The notes: generated by a model from the letters alone, not told the origin. DNA of 64,000 nt from Maratus speciosus (GCA_963932465.1 OZ010793.1:368990459-369054458), one strand, 5' to 3'. Shown: positions 33,890 to 46,439, numbered from the stretch's first letter. Numbers and translations: made by a program.

Positions 33890-34507
33890 TGTATTATATT
33901 ATATGTATATAATATTGAGAATGGTTTCCCTCCTCAACACATTAATAAATTAGTTAATCAAACAAAACAACCAAGACAGAAGAAGGAATTAAGTTTGAGC
34001 AAGTCTATTTATTGCACATTTGATTATATCCCACAGCTTTATGAGAGATTGAGATATGCTTTACTAAAATATTATATTAATTTAATAGCTAAACCTCCAA
34101 CAAAATTAAAAGAATTGATTCACAGTAAAATTGATCCTATTCCTGATTATGAAAAAGCAGCAGTCAACATCATCCCATTCAGCACAGAACAGCATAAGAG
34201 TTTATTTTATATTGGTATGACATGTCGAAAATTTAAGGAAAGATTAAAAGAGCACATTTCTGATATCAAGTTTAACAAACCAAATACAGCTTTATCCAGA
34301 TTGCATCAAAAAGAAAATATTAAGATATACTTCGAAAAAGCTGAAATTATCATTTCAACGTCTAACCACAACTCGTCAATAATCCGTGAATCTATTGAAA
34401 TTTTACTTGGAAGTGATAATGTTTGTAACGATGTCCTTTCCTATAATATGCCCGCATTTTGGTACAATATCCTAAATATTTCCAGACCTCCTGATAATAT
34501 GAGCTGA
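33890..34507 (+). pseudogene. Penelope-like C-terminal part with GIY-YIG endonuclease, open frame
   Basis: The open frame (213 codons if read from 33866) begins within the end of the RT/thumb part, where NGFPPQHINKLVNQ corresponds to the conserved L-x-NGYP region. It continues through YIPQLYERLRYALLKYYINL and KPPTKLKELIHSKIDPIP, the family's linker. The endonuclease follows at about residues 115-190: FYIGMTCRKFKERLKEHISD, then ALSRLHQKENIKIYFEKAEII and a RESIEIL helix with the catalytic Glu. The Cys residues that normally precede the GIY motif are replaced (IIPFSTEQHKSLFYIG), so the zinc site is lost. The RT catalytic domain is missing, hence a relic, although no stop or frameshift breaks this part. 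It is a different lineage from the copy at 19.3 kb. Confidence 0.85.
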
Positions 34508-34599
34508 TCTTTTCACCCCTCTGCAGAGAAATGGACTGAACTCTGCTTGCGCATGGTGTACTATTTTTGTTTTTGTTTTTAAAATGTATTTCTAAACGA

Positions 34600-36030
34600 A
34601 AAAAAGTATATATGTAACGTATTTTAATGATATGTGACTATTTCAAACATAATGAATTGATACATATCACTGAGATTTGTTATAAGTTGCTTACTGTAGA
34701 ATATGGTGCGCATAGCATTTATCGTCCATTTACAGGGGCACACAAAATAATCAGTCAATCATCTTTTTTTCCCTTTGAAAATGAACGCGTGTGTGTGCAA
34801 AAGATCTCGGGTTGCATTAAATAATATTTTTATATGTTTCTGTCATTATAAAGTTTACTTTCTAACAAAGTTTGATAATATACTCGGATATGCATTTGGT
34901 ATATGTTATTGAAGCTTGCTATGGCATGTTCGCTATTGAAAATGAAGTATGTAGCATTCATAGATTGTTTACAGGAACACTTAAAAGAATTTCGATGCAT
35001 TGTGGTCAATGGGGAAAAATCGTTTGTAACGTATTTTAATGATATGTGACTATTTCAAACATAATGAATTGATACATATCACTGAGATGTGCCATAAGTT
35101 GCTTACTGTAGAATATGGTGCGCATAGCATTTATCGTCCATTTACAGGGGCACGCAAAATAATTCTGTTACAGTACTTTCTATGAGCGATAACTTCTGGA
35201 ATTGCTTATTAACACTTTCCAACAAAGTTGAAAAGTATTATTGACTTCGGTTTGTCTGGCCGTCTGTCCATCTCTCCGAGCTCTAGCTCTCGTAAATATA
35301 CTTGGATTGCCCTGAAATTTCTGGACGTTATTGACGTCTACCCTAGCACGAATTCTATTTCAAATGAAGTTTGTAGCATCTTTAGTTCATTTACAGGGGC
35401 AGTCAAATGTATTCCGTTACATTACGGCCAATGATAAAAAATCGTATCAAATGATTTTTAATGATGTTACACGATTTCAAACATAATAAAACTGATATGA
35501 ATTTATGAAGTGCACTAAATTATGCATTCTGTAGAATATGCGGTGCAAAGAATAGTTTTTTTCATTTACAGGGCCACACAAAATAATTCCGTTACATAGG
35601 GATGCAGGGAATATTTTGAGCTGTATTTTAATTATGTTAAACTATTTTATATATAATGAAATTTATATACGTCGCCGAGATTTACTATAACTTATTTCAT
35701 GTATAATACAAAATGCATAGCATTTACAGGGACATACAAAAGAATTCAGATACTATATTGTCTGCGAAGTATTACAAATTAGCGAAGATTGCTGGAAATG
35801 CATTTTTAATTATGATATGCGCTTTTATGTTTCACTATATTTATGCATAATATGTAGCGTGTATAAATGCTATAGTTCATATACAGGCTACACAAAAGAA
35901 TTCGAAAGGTTTCTGCGTATGAGCGCAAATTGCTATATGAGTTATGCATTTTTAGGCTAAAACTACATTTAGTTTACTAAGAATTGTTTGTAGAATATAG
36001 ATAAAATGATACACGGGGTCACGTAAAGAA
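34600..36030 (+). repeat. Degenerate ~155-180 bp satellite, about 8 monomers
   Basis: The word TTTACAGGG(G/A)CACACAAAATAATTC or a variant recurs near 34730, 34968, 35140, 35392, 35568, 35725, 35880 and 36012. The intervening sequence AATGATATGTGACTATTTCA, AAACATAATGAATTGATACA is shared by several units. Segments 34610-34760 and 35022-35165 are nearly identical, a recent duplication. The ORFs at 34627 and 35228 lie in monomers and end in the shared FTGA(H/V)K word. Confidence 0.85.
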
Positions 36031-36120
36031 TTGGATACATGGCCGTCTATAAATGATAATTTCTGAAAAATTGAAGTTAATACAGTTTTTTCAAATATTA
36101 ATTAATTAATTAAATTTCAA

Positions 36121-36430
36121 TTAATTAATTTTAGTTTTGCATGGGAAACAAAATGGCGGCCATTGGTTATTGAAGTTCAATGAAAGTATTTTCAATAAGG
36201 GGTTACCATAGGGGGACCCTGTTCTGTCGCCAAATACCGCCAAGTTTGTCGCCAACTTGGCGATATATCGCCAAATTTGGCGGCCAAAATGAGTCGCCGA
36301 AAGTAACGCCAACTTGGCGATATCTGTAATATTTCGCCAAATTCCCATAGAGTTCCATTGTAAACCTACTTGTTTATAGAAAATCAACAAATTGAGATAT
36401 TTTAATGCAACAAAAACTAATATTAGCTTG
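36121..36430 (+). repeat. CGCCAA-rich dispersed repeat copy
   Basis: This matches 60390-60640 directly: GGTTACCATAGG, ACCCTGTT(C/T)TGTCGCCAA, ACTTGGCGATAT, TAACGCCAACTTG, TAATATTTCGCCAA and AAAATCAACAAATTGAGATA. The minus-strand ORF at 36121-36390 is mirrored by one at 60348-60584 with similar words (QWNSMGIWRNI versus QWKSTESWRNI), because they are the same repeat. Confidence 0.85.
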
Positions 36431-36694
36431 ATTATATTAAATTTTTATTTGATGACCTAAGTAGGAATTGACTTTAAAAACAAAATTTTTATATTACTTG
36501 TTCTATTCTGTTCGCACATGTATTATTAAAGAAAAAAAAAACAAAAAAAAAGCAGATTTTGTATGGTATATTTCTCTTACAAATGTCCACGAACAGTATG
36601 TCCATAATTTTTGTTTTGAGAAAATGGTGTGAGGTAGAATTAAAAAATTAGCCGCCTGTGGCAGCAATGTATTGATAAGTTGTGCTTTCAACAT

Positions 36695-38861
36695 CCCCGG
36701 GCGCTTTTTCGGGAAGGCTCACGTTTTGAGCACTAGCCTTGGCGAATTGGCGAAAGCGAGAACATTCAGCCAGCTCTTATCGCCAAACGCCAATCGTCGT
36801 TTTGTGTTTTGTTTTGATCCGAGATGACGGAAGACGAAGTAGCATATCTTAGAATAACAATCCTACCTAAATTAAAGGAATATTTTGAACCATGTGTTCT
36901 ACATGAAAAGAAATCTTCTAAAGAAATTGTGTTACGAACTGATATTTGCACAAAAGATGAGACCGAGTATTTTAAGAAGATACTCTCAGAACTTACCAAC
37001 ACCGAATGGATCGTTTACAGAAATACTGCGAACTTTTGATTATTGCTAAAATTTTGATTAGTTGATCCTTTCAAAAATCTATATTTTTATTCAATTGAGT
37101 ATTATTAATTCTCTAAACAAAAACTCATTACCTTCATAAATCTAGATATTTGATTACATATAAAGATGGATTTATGGGGATGATGAATTAATGCAGTTTC
37201 AGTGCATTTCGATGTATATAAACACAGATTTATACAGATTAAGACACAGACTTAACAGATTAACACACCTGTGGCAGAAAATTACTATATTTTCTGCGAT
37301 GAACTTATATAATTAATTTAATACCAAATCATTCTGCAGAAACAGTGACAGTTCCCAAAGTCGAGTGAAAATAGGCCAAACCAGGAAGAAAAACAAACAA
37401 AAAAAAAAACCTGTCACACCCGCAACCAGGATGTCTAGAAATTGCCTTTTTAATGTGAGATGAATTTCTTAAAGGTGTTGTCAAATCCAAAAGGGCAACT
37501 TTCTGACATAAGTTTTAATCTATTTTTGTTCGAAAATGCATGAAACTAGCTGGTGTTGATGTTCAGAAGCTATGTCATCGAGCTGGGTTTTTTTCTGTTT
37601 TTTTTTTTTTTTTTTTTTTTTTTGCAAACGCAATAGATCTTTCCAAAAATAGTGTCAAAGTGGACGTTTTGAACCGAGTTTTCGCGCGAACGGAGAATAA
37701 GTACTCTAGAGCGGGCGAAAAACGTGTTTGTTACGTGATCAAAAACACTTATAACTCAATAGATAATTTATGGATAAAAAAATGGAAAAAAACAGTTTAA
37801 TTCCAAATCGCTTCCATGGTCAGGCTTTCTAATTTTATACCTTTCCGTTAAAAAGGGAATTTGTAAATGTGTCAAAACGTTTTGCGCTTGTTGAGCAGCG
37901 CAGTTAAGAACAGACTTAGGGGGAAGTGGGGAAGAAGGAATATTGAATGACTACCTTTTGTTACTTCAAAGTAACAAATAAAATCACTAGAGTATTTTTT
38001 TAACTGTGTATGATAGTGAGGCGTTGTAGATTTAAATAGTTAAATTTATCAATTAAGCAAATTAACAAATAGAAAAAAACAAACCAAAAAATTAAAAACT
38101 TGGAATATTTGAGTTTTGTGGTGGTGGTGGTGGTATGGGGGGGGGGACAAAAACAAGCTTTTCTTTTTTTTACGTTGGGGGGGGGGGGGAGAGAATTTGA
38201 ATAATTGGTCCTTTACTTATAGTTACCTCAAAGTAATAAATAGGACAGAAAATTATAATTTAAATGTAAAAAATTAAAGAAAAAATGAATGTGTACACTA
38301 AAGGTTAATCCTGATTTTTTATCTTTCATTCTATTTCTCTCCTTTTCTTTTTTTATGGTAAATTATTTATTTTTTATTTAAAAATCAACAGATAGAGCAA
38401 AACAGTAAACTTTACGCACTGTTATGGATAAGCGAAGGGATAGTTAACATTTCAGACGCAATTTTAACTAATCTTTTCTGCAAGGCAACAATGAATTTTA
38501 AATAGTCAACAAATAGTGTGCTGGAGGAGAGGGTGGGGGTGGGGGGAGAAGAGAAAATTCGGAATGAGGGTTGCCTCAGACGATTAATCATTATTTTATT
38601 GCCACTTCAACTTAATAAATAATGCAATATGTGTGCAGAATGACGAAAAATGGAGTGTGTATGTGTGTGTGTGGGGGTGGGGGGGGGGGGGATTTCGAGA
38701 GAAGAATTAGATGATTCATTCAAATATGACGAATTACTATTTTAAAATAACAAATAAAACAACTAGGACAAAATAACATTAAAAAATATGGCAAAAATTT
38801 GAAAATAAAAAATTGAAGAATTTTAAAGATTTTTAATTTTGTGCACTAGGGGCAGACCAAT

Positions 38862-38898
<37 letters not shown>

Positions 38899-39708
38899 AA
38901 ACTCAAATAATGATAAAGATTTGACAGCATTAAAATGTATAATTGCAATTGAATGAATTGCATGCATCAACTTGCAATTATTTTAACTGATTGATTTAAT
39001 TGCAGGATACATCTAAATAATTTATTATTTATCATTCAATCTAATTATATTTTAGTTTCAAGTTCCTATTAATTTCTAATCGCAAATAAAAATTAAAAAC
39101 AATTAATTTTTAATGAATTATTTCACTTAAAATATGTTTTATTAATTAAAACAACACGTCACACAATTATGCCGCTTAATTAAAAAAAACTAAATTAATT
39201 TAGTAGTAATGTTAATAAAACTAAGTTCAATTGTGTCATAAAAACATGATCAATAGAATTATATTTATTACAAGAAAATTATTACGTCTGATTTTCTTTT
39301 TCCTAAAAAATAAAATACGTTTTCAATTTCTTCGAACATAGTGAATTAATGAAATAAAAGAATATTATTGAACTGAAAAAAATAACTTCTGTTTGAATTA
39401 TATATAATGTGAAATTAAAAGAATTTTAATCTGAAAAAGTTCATTGTCTTAAGCAATGTTTTAATTGTAAACCGCGGTGAAATATTATTTCGTCATACTT
39501 TATTCTCTGCTTGATAATATTTGCGGAAAAACAAGTGAAAAAAAGCACTATCTGCTAGCTTTCAGCAAAGGAATGGGGTTGCTGTTCGCTACGCGTATGA
39601 CGTCACGGACAAGAAAGGGTGCGTATCGTTGAATTCATCGCCGCGCCAACCGTTGCTCTGGCGATAAAGTGCTCAAAACGTGAGCCTTCTTGAAAAAGCT
39701 CCCCGGGC
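36695..39708 (+). mobile_element. ~3-kb TIR element with short ORF
   Basis: The inverted ends share about 38 bases. The left end CCCCGGGCGCTTTTTCGGGA, AGGCTCACGTTTTGAGCAC is matched by the reverse complement of the right end, CCCGGGGAGCTTTTTCAAGA, AGGCTCACGTTTTGAGCAC. Both sub-termini carry (T)GGCGA / TCGCCA words. Inside are one plausible ORF (36824-37039), G runs (38142, 38178, 38676) and a T run (38863-38894). No target duplication is obvious and the superfamily is unknown. Confidence 0.7.
36824..37039 (+). CDS. 71-residue ORF of the 36.7-kb TIR element
   Basis: The ATG at 36824 opens a 71-codon frame about 130 bases inside the left terminus, where a transposon's first exon is expected. 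The protein begins MTEDEVAYLRITILPKLKEY and ends with an SELTNTEWIVYRN segment. An N-terminal alpha-beta module ending in a T-x-W-x-V word is common in N-termini of several animal DNA-transposon proteins (for example MULE-like). That resemblance is from memory and weak. No catalytic residues are present. It may be a truncated first exon. An antisense ORF (36766-37002) is a shadow. Confidence 0.4.
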   Translation: MTEDEVAYLRITILPKLKEYFEPCVLHEKKSSKEIVLRTDICTKDETEYFKKILSELTNTEWIVYRNTANF

Positions 39709-40449
39709 AGAGGGCTAGTGCAGAAAAACAATATTACTTTTGAATACATCATGTAACAATATGTTATTATACTTTTAAATAGTAACTAACTATTTTAGAT
39801 GTTATTTTATCAAAATGTATTTCATTTGTTCATATTTTATTTACTTCTCGAATCGGTTAATTATACAACTAATAAATGTATGATCACATTTGTATATCAC
39901 TGTAAGTGTATAAAAAGAAAGAAAAAGAATCTAAAAATAAAATAATTTTTTGACATTGATAACGATACATTCGGATGGGAGGGAGTCCAAAATTAGCAAA
40001 ATTTTCATAACGTCAAACAGGAGTGATCTTATAATGGTTCCGTTTTCCCTTTTTAAGTTCAGAACACTAAAAAATAAAAATAAAAAAAAAATAAAAAAAA
40101 AAACAGGCAATTTTCAACATTTAATATCTTAAAATGTATATTATTTAAAAACACAATTTTTATTGGGATTAAAACATATATAAGAATGTTCTTTCATTTC
40201 ATGTATTTAAAAAATTGCAAGACACAAAATTAGTATTTATAGTGCGCTCATTTATAGTCCTCTTAGACAATTGTCGAGAATAAAATTGATATAAAAGATT
40301 TACGCGCAGGATTACAAAATAAATTTTGCAACTAGAACAACATTTGTTGTGCCTAATTATACCTCAGATTGCAATAATTACCCTGAACCTAAATAAATTT
40401 GTATTTTAAGCTTTTTATATTTTTAATACAAAGTTGTATTTAGCTAATA
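39709..40449. other. AT-rich intergenic DNA
   Basis: Nothing recognised between the two transposons. Confidence 0.5.
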
Positions 40450-41232
40450 CAGTCGGATACCCTCGTTATCCCGACACACGGTTTTCACGTCACTCCGTTT
40501 ATCACGTCAGTTTTTCAAATTCCCGATTCTCTTTATATGATTTTAATGTAAATAAACTCCGAATTTTACGTCGTTAAATTATTTCCGACTTCGGATATCC
40601 CGACGGTTTAGGAAATTTGTCCATTTTTCATAATTCATCTTATAAGCACGGAAATTAAGCGGTAAGAAATGTCTTAGCCAAACTTTTCACAAAATTGTAA
40701 AATTGTCTAAAATACCTATTCAGATAAATGAGAAATTTTAATTCAATCCTTTATCTGAATAAATGGAGCTTTCTTGTGGTTACACGACGTTTTTCATCAG
40801 ACTAAAACCGAAGCATTGCATTGCATTGAAACAATAAAAAATTATCTAAGATCCGTTTCTGAAACAACGAATATTTATTACAATTCATTGTATAATATTG
40901 AAAAAAGAATTGTTGGAAGCCCATCTAGGAATAAGCAAACCTTAATTCATAAATATTTCATACAACAATAAAAAAACAAGTCATCAAAAATCTGATTTTT
41001 ATTCTTTTCAATTTTGTTTTTGTGCCCATGTTGTTTAATTGTTTAATCATTTGTTTAACTGTTTTATTGCTTAAAACTGCAAGAACAGTTATGAATTTAA
41101 AATTGTCTTACATTAATTAAAAATACAGCTTTTTATAAACATATTTTTCTTCAACCCCGGTTACCGCGACACTCCGCTTATGACGACACTTTTTCCTGGA
41201 CATTAGAGTGTCGGGATAACGAGGTTCGACTA
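40450..41232 (+). mobile_element. pogo-like deletion derivative, 783 bp
   Basis: The ends are CAGTCGGATACCCTCGTTATCCCGACAC on the left and, reversed, TAGTCGAACCTCGTTATCCCGACAC on the right, with a shared CCTCGTTATCCCGACAC core. TA flanks both ends (40448-40449, 41233-41234). Sub-terminal TTATCACGTC / TTATGACGAC copies also mirror each other. Only the C-terminal transposase codons remain inside, so it is an internally deleted, non-autonomous copy. Confidence 0.85.
40774..40971 (+). pseudogene. pogo-like transposase C-terminus
   Basis: The frame (65 codons) carries TEALHCIETIKNYLRSVSET, NSLYNIEKRIV and a terminal RNKQTLIHKYFIQQ. A helix of the form EAL-x-x-I-x-x-I-x-x-YL, followed by a leucine-rich spacer and a final (K/R)QT-x-I-x-x-(F/Y)F, is the usual C-terminus of pogo/Tigger/Jerky transposases. 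The DNA-binding and DDE domains are deleted. Placement just before the right TIR agrees with the family's gene layout. Confidence 0.75.
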
Positions 41233-43329
41233 TATAAAATTTGGAAAATTTCAACAGTATAATCAAATAAAAAACAATTTTTTTTTTTGAAAAATAAAAA
41301 TAAAACTTTAGGTTCAGTTTATACAGACTAACATGAAACATATATTTTTTGAAAATTCCATGAAAAAATATTTAGAAGTTTTTGAGATATTCTGCGCATT
41401 ATACCCAAAAATGTCATTTGGAGAAAAAATATTTCAAAGTTTCGGAAACGCCGCTTTAGCTATTGAGCTGCTATTATTCTAATAGCCATAACTTCTGTTC
41501 TAATGGGAATTTCAAGGAAGCAATCGTACCAAAATGTTCAGAAACGATAGAAGTTTAACATCTTAAAAAATTACAATTTCGAAAATTTTGAAGCCTTAAG
41601 AGTCCAGAGACCCTTTAAGGCTAGAAACTTTTAACTTGAAATGCTGTTTACTTTTAAGACGTAAATACTCACAATAAGACAATTTCTAAAAAATTCGAAA
41701 TGTAAAAGCGTGAAGGAACAAAAAATGTTTTAAAATTAAGATTTTTGTTATATTGCCGGGGCTAAAAATTTGAAATTTTGCATGGTGATTATTTTAACGA
41801 TGGAAATGCTCTATAACTCTTTAATGTATGATTTTTCTTTTTTTTTTTTTTTTTGTTCGGAAAACGTTATATTTGAGTTTATTTTTCTTAATTACTAGAA
41901 GAATAGTGAAACAATTTATTTATGTTTCTGTTGTACATAATGTTATAATGTCAATCCTTAGTTACATAACAAAAATTCCTCAAGAAAAAAAAAAAAAAGA
42001 TAATTTCAAATTAGATACTTACTTTAAAGTGTTTATACTGTACAATAACAACTATTTAATACCATAATATTTTTTTATAATGATTTAATAGTTTGCAGAA
42101 TTAATAATTTATTACCTTATAAAGAAAGAGAAAACTCTAGTCGAACACATTTTAAGTAGTATTAGTAAAAGATGTTATCACCACCCCATGATAACAAAGC
42201 AGAACAAAAACAGACTTGACGACGTTAATTGCCTGTAATCACGCGTAAATAATACATAATAGTTCATTAATAGACCAATAGAAAGCGCCAAATGGCAAAA
42301 AAAGATCTTAAGGGTTAAAAAAGATTTCTAACAAATTCGAAGGTTAAAATGCTGAAATTAACGGAAATTGTTCTAAAAACAATCTAAATTACGATTTATT
42401 TGGAATTGTTAGGGCTAGAAACTTAAAGTATAATAAAACAAGATTTCTTGACACCCTTTCCAGACAATCGAAAGACCTCATATAATTTAAATGCTACACA
42501 ACGAGTTAACCATGCAGCTAGTGGTATAAATGGTAACTTTATTAATTCCAACTCCTGCTAGTAGTATCCAGTATTTAATAAGTATTTTCGATATCTAGTA
42601 TTATCAATTTATTTCGGAGCATTTTTAAACACGTTGGACATACAATTAGCCATTTTTATTAATTTCGACAAAAACTTAACTTTTTTACAGAAATTTTCTA
42701 CCCTCAAAGTTAAGCATTTTCTAGTAGCCAGTATTTCATATTGATCAGTTTCTTATATGATTAAGAATATAAGGTTTTGAAAATTCAAACAATTATTTAA
42801 TTAAGAAATAATCTAAATTATTATGACAATCATCAAATAAAAAAAATAATGCATTTAGGAAATTAAGACCATTTTCAAAATGTCTTGAATTCTGCAAAAC
42901 TGCCGATTTTTATGAAGTAATAGTAGGAACTTACATATTTTAAGACGCGCCGGAAGATGATGAATTTTGGTCGCCTTTATATAGTTCAAATAATTCATTG
43001 CCATAGCCTTGCAAATCAAACTTGCATTTCTAGAATTCATCACTGAATAAATAACAAAAGAATAAACTTTAGAAAAATGTTAGGCGTGACCTTATTAAGC
43101 TAATAAATTATTGAACACCTTTAGATATTGAAGGCCAGATACAACAAAGAGATATGTTATTGTTTGGATATTTTTTTTCGACTTTTGAAGACCTTTTTTA
43201 ATGACATGAAACTATTTTATACATAATATATCGTATTAAGGAATGCAACCTAAATAATAATGATGCCTATTACACATTTTTCAATTTGATAAATTTTGCC
43301 AAATGTAGTTGCTATTCCAAGCATATCAA
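41233..43329. other. AT-rich intergenic DNA with weak repeats
   Basis: The word GGCTAGAAACTT recurs near 41620 and 42410 and GGGGCTAAAAATTTGAAATTTT lies near 41757. These suggest an old, degenerate tandem array (41350-42480) too decayed to define. The ORF at 42855-43043 has no domain. Confidence 0.4.
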
Positions 43330-43476
43330 ATCTTGTGTTTAACCTTTTTTAAGTAGATTTCGTAAGAAATATTACCTATTACATTCTACCCTATGTTGGA
43401 ATTTCTGAAAAATGCTTGCAGATTTACGACGATCATGACCACTAGAACCCCCAAACCACTCCCAGTCCAAAACGTT

Positions 43477-43511
<35 letters not shown>

Positions 43512-44280
43512 CATTTTTTTATGGACACGATAACTTTTCTACACAAATCTCTTTCAAACTGATACATAAAATCAAGGGGAAGAAACTCTCAGTCAAGTTC
43601 GTTAATGGGCAAAATAGGACGAAATCGATGGAAATGGTGATTTTGTGAAAACAGGAGAAATCCCATAACTTCTTAATTACATTCGAATCAGTTTAAAGTT
43701 ATTATTACTTCTAAAGGGCCAAATATTTATGTATGACAGATTTTTGACATCATTGAAAATGGCCTGAAAGGGCGAAAAAAAAAAGAGTTTTAAGAAGGAA
43801 AAATTCATAACTTTGTCAATTCACAAGATATAAAATCCACTTAAATGTATTATAAATCTTCTTAATATTACCTACAACTTCTATATTGACAAGGTTTTGA
43901 TAGGACCAACTCTTACAGTAAAAAAAAAAGGGGGTGGGTGAAGAAGAAAAAAATTCATAACTTCGAAAGTTCACAAGCTAGCAAATCCGCTTAAATTTAT
44001 TATAAATCTTCTTAATGTAATCTACAACTTTTATGCTGACAAGTTTTTGATAAGATCAAATGTTACAGCAAAAAAGAAAAAAAAATTAAACAAGGAAAAA
44101 GGGGGATTGAGGAAGATAAAAAACCATAACTTCGTCAATTCACAAGATACCAAATCTACTCAGATGTATTATAAATCTTCTTAATACTATCTACAACTTT
44201 AATATTGACAAGTTTTTGATAGAACTAACTCTTACAGAAAAAAAGGGGGGGGGGGGTAGAAGAAAAAAAATCCCATCTCC
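43330..44280 (-). repeat. Dispersed repeat, inverted partner of 8560-9330
   Basis: The left part corresponds to 9180-9330 and the middle (GTTCGTTAATGGGCAAAATA) to 9045-9070. The right part holds three ~165-bp monomers with TATTATAAATCTTCTTAAT, CTACAACTT and TGACAAG(G/T)TTTTGATA. A TA tract lies at 43486-43511. A G run closes the third monomer near 44246. Confidence 0.8.
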
Positions 44281-45039
44281 GTTAATCCATCACTAAGGCG
44301 ATAGAAAAGTATCATTGGCGTGATGAAAATTTTTGACAACCCTCAGAGATGCTGTATATAGGGTTGCATTATTAAATGCGCGCGTGTCTGTATAAAAAGA
44401 ACGTTAGAATTTAAAATATAGTGCGTGGTTCATTTAATGAACCATATTGTTTCATTTAATGAAACAATCAACCACACGGTTTAAATTTATTACATAAATC
44501 TTTTTAATTTTACGCGGTTTTGTAAACATTCAAACTGCTAAGATATTGATACGGAAATAGTAATCCCTATGACTTCTTATTACTTCTAAAACATGCATAC
44601 AAATGCATTGCTTTTCATTTTGCGTGTGTGTGTGTGTGTGTTGGGGAAGGATAATACGATCAAATGCATTTTATTTTCAGAATTTTAGAGCAAAAATTAA
44701 TTTATCCAATTAATGGATTTGCTTGTAAAATTGGAAATTAGTCATCCTAATTGTGTAAAACAAATTATTTTATAGAATTCTTTTTACCTAGAAGAATCAT
44801 CAAAAAGCATATTACAAACATTTTTTAAAAATATTAGACATTTATATAAGTTGTTAACTTGTTACAACGACAACTAAAAGGGCTCTTGATTTTTAATAAA
44901 TGAAAACAACACATTAGAACGTCTATCTAAGAAATGAAGCAAGTTTACAGTTGCTTACATGAACAGAACTACATGTTCTCCATGTTTTATTTTATGAGCC
45001 AAAACGATTTCTTTGCATCACTTTTTCTTCTCCACTCAA
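44281..45039. other. AT-rich intergenic DNA
   Basis: A short palindrome around ATTTAATGAACCATATTGTTTCATTTAATG (44430-44465) and a (TG)n tract at 44623-44641 are present; nothing else is recognised. Confidence 0.5.
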
Positions 45040-45900
45040 TTACGTGACACTTTCTAACACCTTCATGACGTTATTTTTAACACTTTCCAACATTGTTGTT
45101 ACCACTTTCAAATACAATTCAAAAGTGTTTATGAATTCAGATTGTATGACCGTTTTCGGTTTGACTGCCAGTTCTCTAATTGGCGTAAAAATAGTCAGAT
45201 TTCCATGTAATTCATATATGTTATTGAGGCTTGTTCGGTATTTAAAATGAATCATGTAGCATTTATAGTTCATTTACAGCGCATTATGGACGGTGGGGAA
45301 AAGTCGTTTGCAGTGTATTTTAATCATGTTGCACTATTTTAAACATATTGAAATTTATATAGATCACTGAGATGTACTACAAGGCACTAACTGTAGAAAA
45401 TTATATGCATAGAATTCATTGTTCATAAACGGGTACACACAAAAAAATTTGGCCAGAGTATTGTCTGAGAACAGTAATTGCAACAAGTGCGTTTTTAAGT
45501 GAAAGTATACATTTTTAAATTTAGCTACTTTATTGCGTATAAATTTTAACGATCTAATACAGGGTTCCACAAAAGAATTCGAACACATTTCAGCTTATTG
45601 ATGGTAATTGCTGGGGGGGGGGGGGGGGTAATTTTCAACTGAGTTATGCTTTTCCTAACTGAACTAAATATTTTTCATGCTATGTAGTATGTATGCTAAT
45701 CTATAGATCATATACATACAACAGCCCAAATAGAATACAGCCCAAAAGAATTCAGCTCAAAAGAATTCGGATATTTTCCCGATAGATAGAAACTGCTGAA
45801 ATTGCGTTTTCAAATGTGATATGCTTTTTCAAATTGATTACTTATACATCATATTTTGCATATTAAACAGTAAAGTTTTATTACAATATTCTGAATGTGT
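45040..45900 (+). repeat. Second block of the ~155-bp satellite family
   Basis: CTTTCCAAC, TAGCATTTATAGTTCATTTAC, AGTGTATTTTAATCATGTTG, ATATAGATCACTGAGATGTA and ACAAAAGAATTCG(A/G)A match the 34.6-36.0 kb block in the same order and orientation. About four to five monomers remain. The ORFs at 45040-45588 on both strands are by-products. Confidence 0.8.
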
Positions 45901-46439
45901 TGGAAAGTGTTTAATAATTTATGCTTGAAGAAATATTTTTCTTTCTTGTTATATTTAAAATCATGAAAATTGCAGACGTTGCTATTGAAGTTATGACAAA
46001 TCAAATGGCATTTTCATTTTTCGACAAATGTATTTCTCTCTTCAGATATAATATTTTGCAGTTTCATGACGACATTCTTGATGCTACTGCGACTCGAAAA
46101 TTCGAAAATCGCCTTTAATGGTCAACTTTGACTGCATTTACTTACATATCCTTGGCCTCTATCGAAAAATGGAAGGCACTACTCCATATCCTAATTTCTG
46201 AATAAGAACACACGAAAATTCCGTGCCTTTAAAAATAAAAATGGCTGCGTGAATGTGTCAGAAATTAGCCAATTTGGAGTTTAGAAGAGCCTTAAATGAC
46301 CTGTTGTTACAACTACTTTGGCAACAGAATATTAAATTTTAACGATGAATTTAAAACAACTGAAAGAAATAAGCACTTAAAGATAGTAATTACAAGTTAG
46401 ACTTTATGTAGGTTATTATAAAACTAAACCAAGCTTGTG
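45901..46439. other. Intergenic DNA, nothing recognised
   Basis: The 65-codon frame at 45921-46118 is not similar to anything I recognise; coding status is doubtful. Confidence 0.4.

Noticed and set aside
34500..34620. Hammerhead motif downstream of the third Penelope relic
   Set aside because: I found no CTGANGA followed by a stem and GAAA in this segment.
35228..35434. 68-codon Ser-rich ORF
   Set aside because: Lies within a degenerate satellite monomer; other monomers do not keep the frame open.
36121..36390. Minus-strand 89-codon ORF with a similar partner at 60348-60584
   Set aside because: Similarity is explained by the shared non-coding CGCCAA repeat. The two frames differ in length and contain no known domain, so conservation as protein is not shown.
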